Positions 17,091-25,627 of a DNA stretch of 64,000 bases are shown here, in pieces. The notes under the pieces are model-generated. The model was not told where the DNA came from. It made no database searches and saw nothing but the letters and a program-made list of their open reading frames with translations. The translations under genes were made by a program, and so were the position numbers. This DNA is from Streptomyces tubercidicus (GTDB taxonomy: Bacteria; Actinomycetota; Actinomycetes; Streptomycetales; Streptomycetaceae): contig NZ_CP114205.1 of the NCBI RefSeq assembly GCF_027497495.1, positions 1,178,001-1,242,000 of the forward strand, written 5' to 3'. The stretch's first letter is position 1; every line of letters starts with the position of its first letter.

Positions 17091-17957
17091 TCAGATCTCC
17101 TTGCGAAAGCCACCCAGAATGGCCTCGGTGGTGTGTGCCGGCGCGGCCTGCGCACACATCCGGTCCAGGGCCTCCAGGAACTGCGAGACGTCGTTGCGCT
17201 GGTCGAAGTACACGGCTCCGACGAGGCTTTCCGCGTACGCGATGTCCGGGAGTTCCGGGATCGGGAAGCGGAAGAGGTGAAAAGGGCCGTACATGGCGGG
17301 GTGCGGGCCCGCGGCGAAGGGCATGATCTGCAGCCGGACGTTCGGCAGCGCGGCGCCTTCCATCAGCCGGGTGACCTGGTCGCGCATCACCTTCGGCCCG
17401 CCGATCGCGCGCCGCAGCACGGTCTCGTCCATGACCACCCACAGCATCGGCGCGTTGTCACGGGTCAGCAGCGACTGCCGTTCCATGCGCAGCGCGACGA
17501 TGCGGTCGATGTCCTTTGCGGAGGCGTGCGGCATCCCGGCCTTCAGGACGGCGGCGGCATAGTCCTCGGTCTGCAACAGTCCGGGGACGTAGTGCGGCTG
17601 GTAGGCCCGGATGAGGTTGGCTTCGCTCTCCAGGCTGACGAAGGCGCTGAACCACTCGGGCAGCACATCGCGGAAGCGGTGCCACCAGCCGGGCTTGTTG
17701 GCCTCGCGGGCGAGGGAGACAAAGCCCTCGATCTCCTCCGCGTCGGTGACGCCGTAGGTCGCCAGCAGCTTCTCGACGTAGGGGAGCTTGAGGCCGACCT
17801 CGGCCTTTTCCATCCGCCGGATGGTGGCGTGGGTCACATCGAGGGCCGCGGCGGCCTGCTCGAAGGAGAGGCCCGCTTTCTCGCGCAGGTCCTGCAATCT
17901 CTTGCCGAGCACCACCCGCAGGACGGTGGGTGCACCTGCCGACCGTGGGTCCGCCAC
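17091..17957 (-). CDS. WhiJ-like XRE/DUF5753 transcriptional regulator
   Basis: A 288-residue regulator. The N-terminal XRE helix-turn-helix spans about residues 12-70 (LQDLREKAGLSFEQAAAALD, then VTHATIRRMEKAEVGLKLP). The C-terminal DUF5753 domain contains YQPHYVPGLLQTEDYAAAVL, NAPMLWVVMDETVLRR and GPFHLFRFPIPELPDIAY. WhiJ-family regulators influence the onset of sporulation and act with their DUF397 partners. The GTG at 17957 has GGAGG nine bases upstream. It is divergent from the HATPase gene; a palindrome at 18036-18050 lies between. Confidence 0.88.
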   Translation of the reverse strand: MADPRSAGAPTVLRVVLGKRLQDLREKAGLSFEQAAAALDVTHATIRRMEKAEVGLKLPYVEKLLATYGVTDAEEIEGFVSLAREANKPGWWHRFRDVLPEWFSAFVSLESEANLIRAYQPHYVPGLLQTEDYAAAVLKAGMPHASAKDIDRIVALRMERQSLLTRDNAPMLWVVMDETVLRRAIGGPKVMRDQVTRLMEGAALPNVRLQIMPFAAGPHPAMYGPFHLFRFPIPELPDIAYAESLVGAVYFDQRNDVSQFLEALDRMCAQAAPAHTTEAILGGFRKEI

Positions 17958-18035
17958 GTTCGATCGCCTCCAACTGACTTCAGTGGTCAGCAGTGTGTCA
18001 TGCCGTCAGCAACACGAACAGACTGCGCTTACGAT

Positions 18036-18050
18036 TCTGCAAATTGCAGA
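18036..18050. promoter_or_regulatory. Palindrome TCTGCAAATTGCAGA, candidate WhiJ-type operator
   Basis: Perfect 7-bp arms around a single central A, in the 136-bp divergent region between the WhiJ-like regulator and the HATPase gene. Its position suits repression of either promoter by the XRE protein; binding is inferred. Confidence 0.55.
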
Positions 18051-18093
18051 CTGATCCTTGCCATCGGTGACCGGCATCGCACATAGTTACGGC

Positions 18094-18555
18094 GTGGCTT
18101 CCTCCAACAACGCTCCTTCGTTAGGGCGCTGTGGCGGCTTTGTCGCCCAGTACCCGCAGGACGCGTTCCACTTGCCGGCGCGACGCACGTCCGTTCCCGA
18201 GGCGCGCAGACGCGTCAGTGCGCTGCTGAGCGAGTGGGGCGCGGATCAACAAGTCCGCGACGACGTGGAGTTGGTGGTCTCCGAGCTGTTCACCAACGCG
18301 GTGCGGCACACCGACAGCGAGAAGGTCGGCTGTGAGCTGGCCCTCTTCGGTGCGCACATCCGCATAGAGATCACGGACCAGGGCGGTCCGCAGGACTCGG
18401 CGCCGCACATCCAGCCCGGCAGCGTGGACCAGGAGTGCGGACGGGGGCTGTTCCTCGTCGGCGCGCTGTCCGAGAGCTGGGGGTCGCGGCCCGCCGACAG
18501 CGGTCACGGCCGGGTGGTCTGGGCGGACCTGCCGTACTCCTCGCGCGCCCGCTGA
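18094..18555 (+). CDS. RsbW/AbaA-like HATPase (anti-sigma-type) protein
   Basis: A 153-residue single HATPase domain of the SpoIIAB/RsbW group: VELVVSELFTNAVRHTDSEK (N box), IRIEITDQGGP (G1) and GRGLFLVGALSESWG (G2). In Streptomyces such proteins are possible anti-sigma factors, and one is standard in whiJ/abaA-like loci. The frame is open from TTG 18058. GTG 18094 is preferred because it is preceded by TTGCCA, 18 bases and CATAGT, fitting a leaderless transcript beginning at or near the GTG. There is no ribosome-binding site at any candidate start, so the start is uncertain by up to 12 codons. Confidence 0.8.
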   Translation: MASSNNAPSLGRCGGFVAQYPQDAFHLPARRTSVPEARRRVSALLSEWGADQQVRDDVELVVSELFTNAVRHTDSEKVGCELALFGAHIRIEITDQGGPQDSAPHIQPGSVDQECGRGLFLVGALSESWGSRPADSGHGRVVWADLPYSSRAR

Positions 18556-18590
18556 GGCCCCGCTCCGCATCCGCGGAATCGGGGCCTCAG
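18552..18590 (+). terminator. Hairpin terminator after HATPase gene
   Basis: Arms TGAGGCCCCG (18553-18562) and CGGGGCCTCA (18580-18589) are perfect; one flanking C-G pair extends them. The TGA stop of the HATPase gene is part of the stem. The inner loop holds a further CCGCGG palindrome. There is no U-run, as is common in Streptomyces. Confidence 0.75.
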
Positions 18591-18624
18591 TCATGCCACG
18601 GGCCCGGTCCGGCCCGCGGCCGCC

Positions 18625-19425
18625 CTACAGCGGCAGCAGATCGGGCCGCTTGGGCTCGACATGATCACCGGAGGACTCGCCGCGCAGCCGGCGTCCGATC
18701 CACGGCACGAGATGCTCCCGCGCCCAGTGGATGTTGTCCCGCCGCGCCTCGGCCGCCGAGCGCTCCGCCTCCGGCGGCCAGGGCTGGTCCGGATCGGCCG
18801 GCACCGGCAGCCCGAGCACCTGTGCCGCGCGCAGCGCCACCCGGGTGTGCCCGTCGGCCGACAGATGCAGCCGGTCGTCGCTCCATGCCCGCCGGTCCTG
18901 CACCGACTTGAGCGACCACAGGTCCAGGACCGGGCTCCCGTGCCGGTCCGCGATGGCCCGGACATGGGCCGTATACGTCGCGATCTTGCCGCGCAGATGC
19001 TTGAGGACGGGGATACCGCGGGTGTCGAAGCCGGTGCAGAGCAGGACCGTGCCGACCGTCTCCCGCAGCTCGGCGACCGCCGCCTCATAGCGCTCGGCGA
19101 CCGCGTCCGGGTCCGAGCCCGGCCGCAGGATGTCATTGCCGCCGGCGCAGAACGTCACCAGCGCGGGGGCGAGGGCTTTCGCCCGGGGCACCTGCTCCTC
19201 CACGATCTGGTCCAGGAGCCGGCCCCTGACCGCGAGATTCGCATAGCGGAAGTCTCCCTCGGCCTGTTGGTCCGAGAGCAGGACCGCGAGCCGGTCCGCC
19301 CAACCGATGTACGCCCCGTCAGGGCCGGGATCCCCGACCCCCTCTGTAAAGCTGTCCCCGACGGCTGCGTACGACCCGATGGCGCCCGCGGCGCCGTTGC
19401 TGAAGTATTTCGAATCGTCTGCCAC
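18625..19425 (-). CDS. SGNH/GDSL family hydrolase (esterase)
   Basis: A 266-residue SGNH hydrolase. Block I AAVGDSFTEGVGDP carries the catalytic Ser near residue 24, block III FCAGGNDILRPG the oxyanion Asn, and block V WSDDRLHLSADGHTRVA the catalytic Asp and His. There is no signal peptide, so it acts in the cytoplasm. Substrate unknown (acyl or acetyl esters in general). GTG start at 19425. Confidence 0.88.
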   Translation of the reverse strand: MADDSKYFSNGAAGAIGSYAAVGDSFTEGVGDPGPDGAYIGWADRLAVLLSDQQAEGDFRYANLAVRGRLLDQIVEEQVPRAKALAPALVTFCAGGNDILRPGSDPDAVAERYEAAVAELRETVGTVLLCTGFDTRGIPVLKHLRGKIATYTAHVRAIADRHGSPVLDLWSLKSVQDRRAWSDDRLHLSADGHTRVALRAAQVLGLPVPADPDQPWPPEAERSAAEARRDNIHWAREHLVPWIGRRLRGESSGDHVEPKRPDLLPL

Positions 19426-19680
19426 GTCAGGACATACTTCACCTCAATAAGTGACTTACGCCATCGTAACCAGGGGTTGACGAGGGGTGATTAATGCCAC
19501 CAGGTCAAATTCTGCTCAAGTTGGAATAACGGTGGACCGCCGCTCGCTTCCCGGGCACTTCACGGCGCGGTATGCCGCGGCCGAGACGGCCCGATTGCCT
19601 CTTGCCTCGGTGTCGTATCGTCGGAGGTGCCCCGCCTCGTCGACGAGCAGCGTCGGCGGCCGAACCCGAGGAGCGCGCCC

Positions 19681-20490
19681 GTGACGCAGCAGACGCCGCA
19701 GGTCCCACAGGCCCAGCCCGAGCTCACGGAGGTCCGCAACTTCCGCGATGTGGGCGGTCTGCCGACCGTGGACGGGCGTCGCGTACGGGAGGGCAGGCTG
19801 TTCCGCAGTGGTCACCTCGCCCATGCGACCGAGACGGACGCCGCCTTTCTGGCGACCCTCGGACTGCACACCATCTTCGATTTCCGTAATTCCTCGGACA
19901 TCAAGCTGGAAGGCCCCGATGTCACGCTTCCCGGCGTACGCAATGTGAACATTCCGCTCACCGACCCGGCCGATGGCGCGGAATTCTGGACGATGGTGCG
20001 CGACGGGGAACTGGACCAGCTGCGTTCCGCGCTCGGCGACGGCAAGGCCGCGGCCCGTATGGCCGAGACCTACCGCCACATCATCACCACCCGCACCGAG
20101 GACCACAGCAGGGTGCTGCATGCGCTCTCCGAGGACAGCGTCCCGGCGCTGATGCACTGTGCGGCCGGCAAGGACCGGGCGGGCCTGTCCATCGCCGTGA
20201 CCCTGCTCGCCGTCGGGGTGGAGCGGGAGGCGATCGAGGCGGACTACCTCAAGTCCAACGATCCCCACCGCCGCTACAAGATCCGCCGCTCCGACAACTC
20301 CGCGGTCGGGATGTCGCAGGAGGTCATGGAGCTGCTCTCGCCGCTGTTCGGGGCGCACGCCGACTACCTCACGGCCGCCTACGACGCGATCCACCGGACC
20401 TGGGGCTCGACGGAGAAGTACCTCACCGACGGTCTGAAGCTGACGCCCGCCGTCCGCGAGCGGCTGCGTGACCAGCTGCTGACGGACTGA
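19681..20490 (+). CDS. Tyrosine-protein phosphatase, MptpB-like
   Basis: A 269-residue phosphatase. The P-loop HCAAGKDRAG spans residues 159-168, with nucleophile Cys160 and Arg166 in the CX5R motif. The N-terminal VRNFRDVGGLPTVDGRRV and RSGHL are typical of the MptpB-like branch, which also dephosphorylates phosphoserine or phosphoinositides in some members. The start is set at the GTG at 19681, with GAGGAG seven bases upstream; the frame is open to 19627. It converges on the hopanoid aminotransferase 29 bases away. Confidence 0.88.
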   Translation: MTQQTPQVPQAQPELTEVRNFRDVGGLPTVDGRRVREGRLFRSGHLAHATETDAAFLATLGLHTIFDFRNSSDIKLEGPDVTLPGVRNVNIPLTDPADGAEFWTMVRDGELDQLRSALGDGKAAARMAETYRHIITTRTEDHSRVLHALSEDSVPALMHCAAGKDRAGLSIAVTLLAVGVEREAIEADYLKSNDPHRRYKIRRSDNSAVGMSQEVMELLSPLFGAHADYLTAAYDAIHRTWGSTEKYLTDGLKLTPAVRERLRDQLLTD

Positions 20491-20519
20491 CGGGAGCGCG
20501 TCCGCCCCCGTCGACGGTC

Positions 20520-21902
20520 TCAGCGGTTGGCGACCGCCTGTTTGACCAGCGTCCGCCCGAAGTCCCACATCAGGCCGCCGCCCCCATGGGCGTCGTCCAT
20601 GACGGCCGTGAACGCCTCGACGAAACGGTCCACTTCCCGCTCGCCGATGATCAGCGGCGGAATCAGCTTGATGACCTCCAGATGGTCACCGGAGACCTGG
20701 GTCAGAATCCGGTGCCGCTGGAGCAGCGGCACCACGACCATCTGCGCGAACAGCCCCTTGCGGGCTGTTTGCAGCATCGTCCAGCGGCTCCGCAGACCCA
20801 GGGACTTCGGGCGGCCGAACTCGATGCCGATCATCAGGCCGCGGCCCCGCACCTCGTGCAGCAGCTCGTACCGGGGGATCAGCTCCGCCAGCCGGGAGCG
20901 CAGCAAGTCGCCGGTGCGCCGGGCGCCGGCCACCAGCTGCTCGTCCTCCAGTACCGAGAGCACCGCCAGACCGGCGGCCATCGCCTGGGCGTTGGCGCCG
21001 AAGCTGGCGGAGTGCACCAGCACCCGGTCCATGGACGAGTAGACCTTCTTGAAGATCCAGTCCTTGCCGAGGGTCGCCCCGACCGGCACATATCCGCCGG
21101 ACAGCGCCTTGGCCACACACACCAGATCCGGTGCGACACCGTCCTCGTGCTGGTAGGCGAAGAAGTCGCCGGTGCGGCCCAGGCCGGTCTGCACCTCATC
21201 GGCGATCAGCAGGGCCTTGTGCCGGTGCAGCAGTTCCTGGGCGGCGCGCAGAAACCCGGGCGGGGCCGCGTGGACGCCCTTGCCCTGGATGGGCTCGACC
21301 ACGAAGCCCGCCACGTCGCCGCGCTTCAACTCCCGCTCCAGCGCGGCCAGATCACCCAGTTCGACGGCGGTGTCCGGCAGCAGCGGGGCGAAGCCGTCCC
21401 GGAAGCCGTCCTCGCCGTTGACGGAGAGCGAGCCGGTGGTCAGGCCGTGGAAGGCATGGGTGCAGTAGAGGACGCGGGGGCGGCCGGTGGCGTAGCGGGC
21501 GAACTTCAGCGCGGTCTCGACGGCTTCGGTGCCGCTGTTGCCGAAGAAGACCCGGTCGAGATGGGGCGCGTGGGCCAGCAGCTTCTCGGCGAGCAGACCG
21601 GGCAGCGGCTGGCAGTCGAAGCGGGTGAGATCGGCCAGCTGGGCGTCCAGGACGTCGTGCAGCGCCTTCCGGACGACGGGGTGGTGCCGGCCGAGGCCCA
21701 TCACCCCGAATCCCGCGAGCATGTCCAGGTAGTCCTGGCCGTCGGCGTCCCAGAAGTAGGCGCCCTCGGCCCGCTCGTAAACCTTGTCGAAGCCGATGGT
21801 GTGCAGCATCCGCGGCAGTTGGTGGTTGAGATGGCGGGTGTGCAGGGCGTAGCGCTCGCTGCCGCGCTCGGCGAGCAGCTCGGTCAGGTCGAATCCGGTC
21901 AC
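20520..21902 (-). CDS. hpnO: Class-III aminotransferase of the hopanoid cluster (HpnO-like)
   Basis: A 460-residue PLP-dependent class-III aminotransferase. [20 protein letters not shown] binds the cofactor phosphate, and [14 protein letters not shown] carries the Asp contacting the pyridine nitrogen. The Schiff-base Lys is in [14 protein letters not shown]. In hopanoid operons this gene is proposed to convert ribosylhopane to aminobacteriohopanetriol. The symbol is by position and family. It is the last gene of the operon; its ATG overlaps the dxs stop by 4 bases. Confidence 0.82.
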   Translation of the reverse strand: MTGFDLTELLAERGSERYALHTRHLNHQLPRMLHTIGFDKVYERAEGAYFWDADGQDYLDMLAGFGVMGLGRHHPVVRKALHDVLDAQLADLTRFDCQPLPGLLAEKLLAHAPHLDRVFFGNSGTEAVETALKFARYATGRPRVLYCTHAFHGLTTGSLSVNGEDGFRDGFAPLLPDTAVELGDLAALERELKRGDVAGFVVEPIQGKGVHAAPPGFLRAAQELLHRHKALLIADEVQTGLGRTGDFFAYQHEDGVAPDLVCVAKALSGGYVPVGATLGKDWIFKKVYSSMDRVLVHSASFGANAQAMAAGLAVLSVLEDEQLVAGARRTGDLLRSRLAELIPRYELLHEVRGRGLMIGIEFGRPKSLGLRSRWTMLQTARKGLFAQMVVVPLLQRHRILTQVSGDHLEVIKLIPPLIIGEREVDRFVEAFTAVMDDAHGGGGLMWDFGRTLVKQAVANR

Positions 21903-23806
21903 GACTGCTTCTCCTTACGGGTCAGCGCAGCGCTGATCCGGCCGGCGATCTCGGCCGGGGTGAGGCCGAGGTCGGCCAGCAGCTCACCCCGCTTGGCGTG
22001 CGCCAGAAACTGGTCGGGGATGCCGAAGGTGCGCAGCGGCACCTCCACATCGGCGTCCCGCAGCGCCTGTCCGACCGCCCAGCCGATGCCCCCGTTGCGG
22101 CTGTTGTCCTCGACGACGGCCACCAGGGCGTGCTCCGTGGCGAGTGGTGGCAGGACGGCGTCGACCGGTTTGACCCACCGCGGGTCGACGACGGTCGTGC
22201 CCACACCGCGCGCCGCGAGCAGTTCGGCGGCCCGCAGACAGACCGGGGCCATCGCCCCGACGGCGACCAGCAGGACGTCCGGCCGGGGCGCCCGGTGCAG
22301 CACATCGACACCGCCGATCCGGTCCACGGCCGGGATCGGGTCGGCCACCGGCTCCTTGGGGAAGCGGATGACGGTCGGTGCGTCGGCGATGTCCAGGGCT
22401 TCGCGCAGCTGGGCGCGGAGCTGGTCGGCGTCGCGCGGTGCGGCGATCCGCAGGCCCGGAACGACACCGAGCACCGACAGATCCCACATGCCGTGGTGCG
22501 AGGCGCCGTCGGTGCCGGTGATGCCGGCCCGGTCCAGGACGAAGGTCACCCCGCACCGGTGCAGCGCGACATCCATCAGCACCTGGTCGAAGGCGCGGTT
22601 GAGGAAGGTGGCGTAGACCGCGACGACCGGGTGCAGTCCGCCGGTGGCCAGTCCCGCCGCCGAGACGGCCGCATGCTGTTCGGCGATGCCCACGTCCCAC
22701 ACCCGGCCGGGATACGCCTCGGCGAACTTCCCGAGCCCGACCGGCCGCAGCATCGCCGCCGTGAGCGCGACGACATCCGCACGCTCGGCGCCGATCCGGA
22801 CCATCTCGTCGCCGAACACCGAGGTCCAGGTGGGGGCCGCGGGCGGGATGACCGGCGTACGGGTCCCGGGGCCCCGACCGGCGTCCGCCGGGGCCGGGAT
22901 CACCGCCCCGACGGTGTGGAAGCGGTCCGCCTCGTCCTCCAGGGCGGGCGAATGGCCGCGGCCCTTCTCGGTGAGGCAGTGCACCAGGACCGGCCCGTGG
23001 AAGCCCGCCGCGCTGCGCAGCGCGGACTGGACGGCCGAGAGGTCATGGCCGTCGATCGGTCCGACGTACTTCAGCCCCAGGTCCTCGAACATGCCCTGGG
23101 GCGCGAAGGTGTCCTTGAAGCCCTTCTTGGCGCCGTGCAGCGACCCGTAGAGCGGCTGTCCGACGACCGGGGTGCGCTGGAGTACGTCCTTGCCCCAGGC
23201 GAGGAACTTCTCATAGCCGTCGGTGGTGCGTAGCGTGGCGAGGTGGGTGGCGAGCCCGCCGATGGTGGGGGCGTAGGAGCGTGCGTTGTCGTTGACGACG
23301 ATGATCAGCGGGCGGTCCTTGGCGGCGGCGATGTTGTTGAGCGCCTCCCAGGCCATCCCGCCGGTCAGCGCGCCGTCGCCGATGACGGCCACGACATGGC
23401 TGTCCTCGCCGCGCAGCTGACGGGCCCTGGCCAGACCGTCGGCCCAGCCCAGCACCGTCGAGGCATGGCTGTTCTCGATGACGTCGTGCGGGGACTCGGC
23501 GCGCGACGGGTAGCCGGACAGCCCGCCCTTGGCCCGGAGCTTGGAGAAGTCCTGGCGCCCGGTCAGCAGCTTGTGCACATACGTCTGGTGGCCGGTGTCC
23601 CACAGGATGCGGTCGGCGGGCGAGTCGAAGACCCGGTGCAGGGCGATGGTCAGCTCGACCACGCCCAGGTTGGGCCCCAGATGGCCGCCGGTGCGGGCCA
23701 CGGCCTGGACGAGGAAGTCCCGGATCTCCGTGGCGAGTTCGGGCAGCCGCACCTCGGGCAGCGCCTTGAGGTCCTGTGGCTCCCGGATGTGCTCCAGCAG
23801 CGTCAT
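21899..23806 (-). CDS. dxs: 1-deoxy-D-xylulose-5-phosphate synthase
   Basis: A 635-residue DXS, full length. It condenses pyruvate and glyceraldehyde-3-phosphate with thiamine diphosphate, the first step of the MEP pathway. Landmarks are [15 protein letters not shown] and [18 protein letters not shown] near the N-terminus, the ThDP motif [20 protein letters not shown], then [20 protein letters not shown] with the catalytic Glu, and [15 protein letters not shown]. Start ATG 23806 with GAGGGGGA seven bases upstream. It raises precursor supply for the hopanoid operon and is probably an extra copy besides a housekeeping dxs. Confidence 0.92.
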   Translation of the reverse strand: MTLLEHIREPQDLKALPEVRLPELATEIRDFLVQAVARTGGHLGPNLGVVELTIALHRVFDSPADRILWDTGHQTYVHKLLTGRQDFSKLRAKGGLSGYPSRAESPHDVIENSHASTVLGWADGLARARQLRGEDSHVVAVIGDGALTGGMAWEALNNIAAAKDRPLIIVVNDNARSYAPTIGGLATHLATLRTTDGYEKFLAWGKDVLQRTPVVGQPLYGSLHGAKKGFKDTFAPQGMFEDLGLKYVGPIDGHDLSAVQSALRSAAGFHGPVLVHCLTEKGRGHSPALEDEADRFHTVGAVIPAPADAGRGPGTRTPVIPPAAPTWTSVFGDEMVRIGAERADVVALTAAMLRPVGLGKFAEAYPGRVWDVGIAEQHAAVSAAGLATGGLHPVVAVYATFLNRAFDQVLMDVALHRCGVTFVLDRAGITGTDGASHHGMWDLSVLGVVPGLRIAAPRDADQLRAQLREALDIADAPTVIRFPKEPVADPIPAVDRIGGVDVLHRAPRPDVLLVAVGAMAPVCLRAAELLAARGVGTTVVDPRWVKPVDAVLPPLATEHALVAVVEDNSRNGGIGWAVGQALRDADVEVPLRTFGIPDQFLAHAKRGELLADLGLTPAEIAGRISAALTRKEKQS

Positions 23807-23851
23807 GGTCGGTCCCCCTCTGCTGATTCAGCGGACGGTGACCGGCCCGGT

Positions 23852-23883
23852 CCGGCTCATACGTCGCAGGGCGTATGAGCCGG
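23852..23883 (-). terminator. Hairpin between hpnH and dxs
   Basis: Perfect 12-bp arms CCGGCTCATACG (23852-23863) and CGTATGAGCCGG (23872-23883) with an 8-base loop; the surrounding GC-rich bases pair imperfectly and may lengthen the stem. It sits in the only sizeable gap (130 bp) in this part of the operon, so it may attenuate or process the transcript. Confidence 0.65.
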
Positions 23884-23936
23884 GCCGGACCGGCAGACCG
23901 GGGAGCCGTGGCGGCGGGCTCCCCGTGCGCAACGGG

Positions 23937-24962
23937 TCAGCTGCGGTTTCCCGCGACGGCGTCCCTGGCCGCCCGGAGGGACTCCTTCAGGGAGCCCATG
24001 GTGGCGAGGACGGCGGTCGGCTCGTAGCCGCAGTGCGCCATGCAGTTGGCGCAGCGCGGGTCCTTGCCTCGGCCGTACTTGTCCCAGTCGGTCTCGTCGA
24101 TCAGCTCCCGGTACGTCGGGACGTACCCGTCGCTCATGAGGTAGCAGGGGCGCTGCCAGCCGAACAGGGAGTAGTTGGGGATCGCCCAGGCCGTGCAGGG
24201 GAAGTCCGTCTTGCCCTCCAGGAAGTCCAGGAAGAGCGGACTGTGGTTGAGCCGCCAGCGGCGCCGGTTGCCGCCGGCGAAGGCCTTCTTGAACAGCTCC
24301 CGGGTCTGTTCGACGCCGAGGAAGTGCTCCTGGTCGGGGGCCTTCTCGTAGGCGTAGGCGGGCGAGAGCATCATTTCGTCGACCTGCAGATCGTCATTGA
24401 GGAAGTTGAGCACCTCGATGATGGTCTGCGGGGTGTCGGTGTTGAAGAAGGTGGAGTTGGTGGTGACCCGGAAGCCGTGCCGCTTGGCCTCCTTGATCGC
24501 CGCCACCGCCTCGTCGAAAACGCCTTCCTTGGCGACGGATTCATCGTGGCGTTCCCGCATACCGTCGATGTGCACCGCGAAGGCGAAATACGGCGAGGGC
24601 GTGAACTTCTCCAGCTTCTTGCGCAACAGCATCGCGTTGGTGCACAGGAACACGTACTTCCGCTTCGCCACCAACTGCCGCACGATCTCGTCGATCTGCG
24701 GATGCATCAAGGGCTCGCCACCGGCGATGGAGACCATCGGAGCGCCCGATTCCAGCACCGCCCCGACCGCCTGCGCCACCGGCATACGCTGCTTGAGCAC
24801 GCCCGCCGGATGCTGGATCTTCCCGCAGCCCTCGCATTTCAGATTGCAGGCGAAAAGCGGTTCCAGCTCGACAATGAGCGGGAACTTCTCCCGCCGCCGG
24901 ATCACCTTCTGTTCAAAGAGATAGGTACCGACCCGGATGGACTGACGGAGCGGCATGGCCAT
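23937..24962 (-). CDS. hpnH: Adenosyl-hopene transferase, radical SAM enzyme
   Basis: A 341-residue radical-SAM protein. The [4Fe-4S] motif CNLKCEGC has Cys39, Cys43 and Cys46 (CX3CX2C), followed by VSIAGGEPLMHPQIDEIV, the SAM-binding GGE. Near the C-terminus DPRCANCMAHCGYEP suggests an additional cysteine cluster. HpnH adds a 5'-deoxyadenosyl group to diploptene to give adenosylhopane. The ATG at 24962 follows GGAGGTGA at good spacing. It starts five bases after the hpnG stop. Very well conserved, so the assignment is firm. Confidence 0.92.
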   Translation of the reverse strand: MAMPLRQSIRVGTYLFEQKVIRRREKFPLIVELEPLFACNLKCEGCGKIQHPAGVLKQRMPVAQAVGAVLESGAPMVSIAGGEPLMHPQIDEIVRQLVAKRKYVFLCTNAMLLRKKLEKFTPSPYFAFAVHIDGMRERHDESVAKEGVFDEAVAAIKEAKRHGFRVTTNSTFFNTDTPQTIIEVLNFLNDDLQVDEMMLSPAYAYEKAPDQEHFLGVEQTRELFKKAFAGGNRRRWRLNHSPLFLDFLEGKTDFPCTAWAIPNYSLFGWQRPCYLMSDGYVPTYRELIDETDWDKYGRGKDPRCANCMAHCGYEPTAVLATMGSLKESLRAARDAVAGNRS

Positions 24963-24967
24963 CTGGC

Positions 24968-25627
24968 TCACCTCCAGGGGAGCAGCAAAGAACGGTGCCA
25001 TTCATGGAAAACGGGAAGTACGGAGCGCAGTACCCGGAAGGCCGATATTCCACCGCGCACGGTGCCGATACGTACGAGTTCATGTTCTGGAGCGTCCACG
25101 ACCACCCGGACGGCCGCAACCGGACGGGGTCCGGCCGCACTGGCGGCGCGGAGGGTCGCGGCGGACTCCATGTCCACCGCGACCGCCCCGGCGGCATGCA
25201 GCTCGGCCCGCTCCGCACCGCGTACGACATGGTCGGAGCCGCACAGCAGCCCGCTGTGCACGGTCAGACCGCGCTCTCGCAGGGCGCGGAGCAGCGGGCC
25301 GTTGTCACGGCAGGGCGTCTCCGCCGAGGCGCTGTCGTGGCCGCGGGTGGCCTCGGCGACGACCACGTCCCCGGGGCGCATCCCGGGGGCGAGGCCGGCA
25401 CAGAAGCCGCTGGCGATCACCGGGGAACGCTCGGTGGCCGATCCCTCACTCAGCGCTTCGGTGAGGGCGCGTTCGGCCGCCTGGGGGCCCATACCGGTGC
25501 GGAGCGTGACCACACGCGGGCCCGCCGCTCCCCGGCGGCCCCCGCCGCGCAGCGCGAACCGCTCGATGCCGAGCGCACAGGCGATCAGCAGCGGCGGCCG
25601 CGCGTCCGTCGGGGGCCGTCCGGGCAT
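24968..25627 (-). CDS. hpnG: Nucleoside phosphorylase-like protein of hopanoid side-chain synthesis
   Basis: A 219-residue purine/uridine phosphorylase-fold protein: TLRTGMGPQAAERALTEAL, VIASGFCAGLAPGMRPGDVV and VDMESAATLRAA (the nucleoside-binding Met-Glu). HpnG removes adenine from adenosylhopane to give phosphoribohopane. The ATG at 25627 overlaps the shc stop by one base as TGATG; the open frame to 25906 would overlap shc and is rejected. The ribosome-binding site for hpnH lies in its last codons. Confidence 0.85.
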   Translation of the reverse strand: MPGRPPTDARPPLLIACALGIERFALRGGGRRGAAGPRVVTLRTGMGPQAAERALTEALSEGSATERSPVIASGFCAGLAPGMRPGDVVVAEATRGHDSASAETPCRDNGPLLRALRERGLTVHSGLLCGSDHVVRGAERAELHAAGAVAVDMESAATLRAASAAGPRPVAAVRVVVDAPEHELVRIGTVRGGISAFRVLRSVLPVFHEWHRSLLLPWR

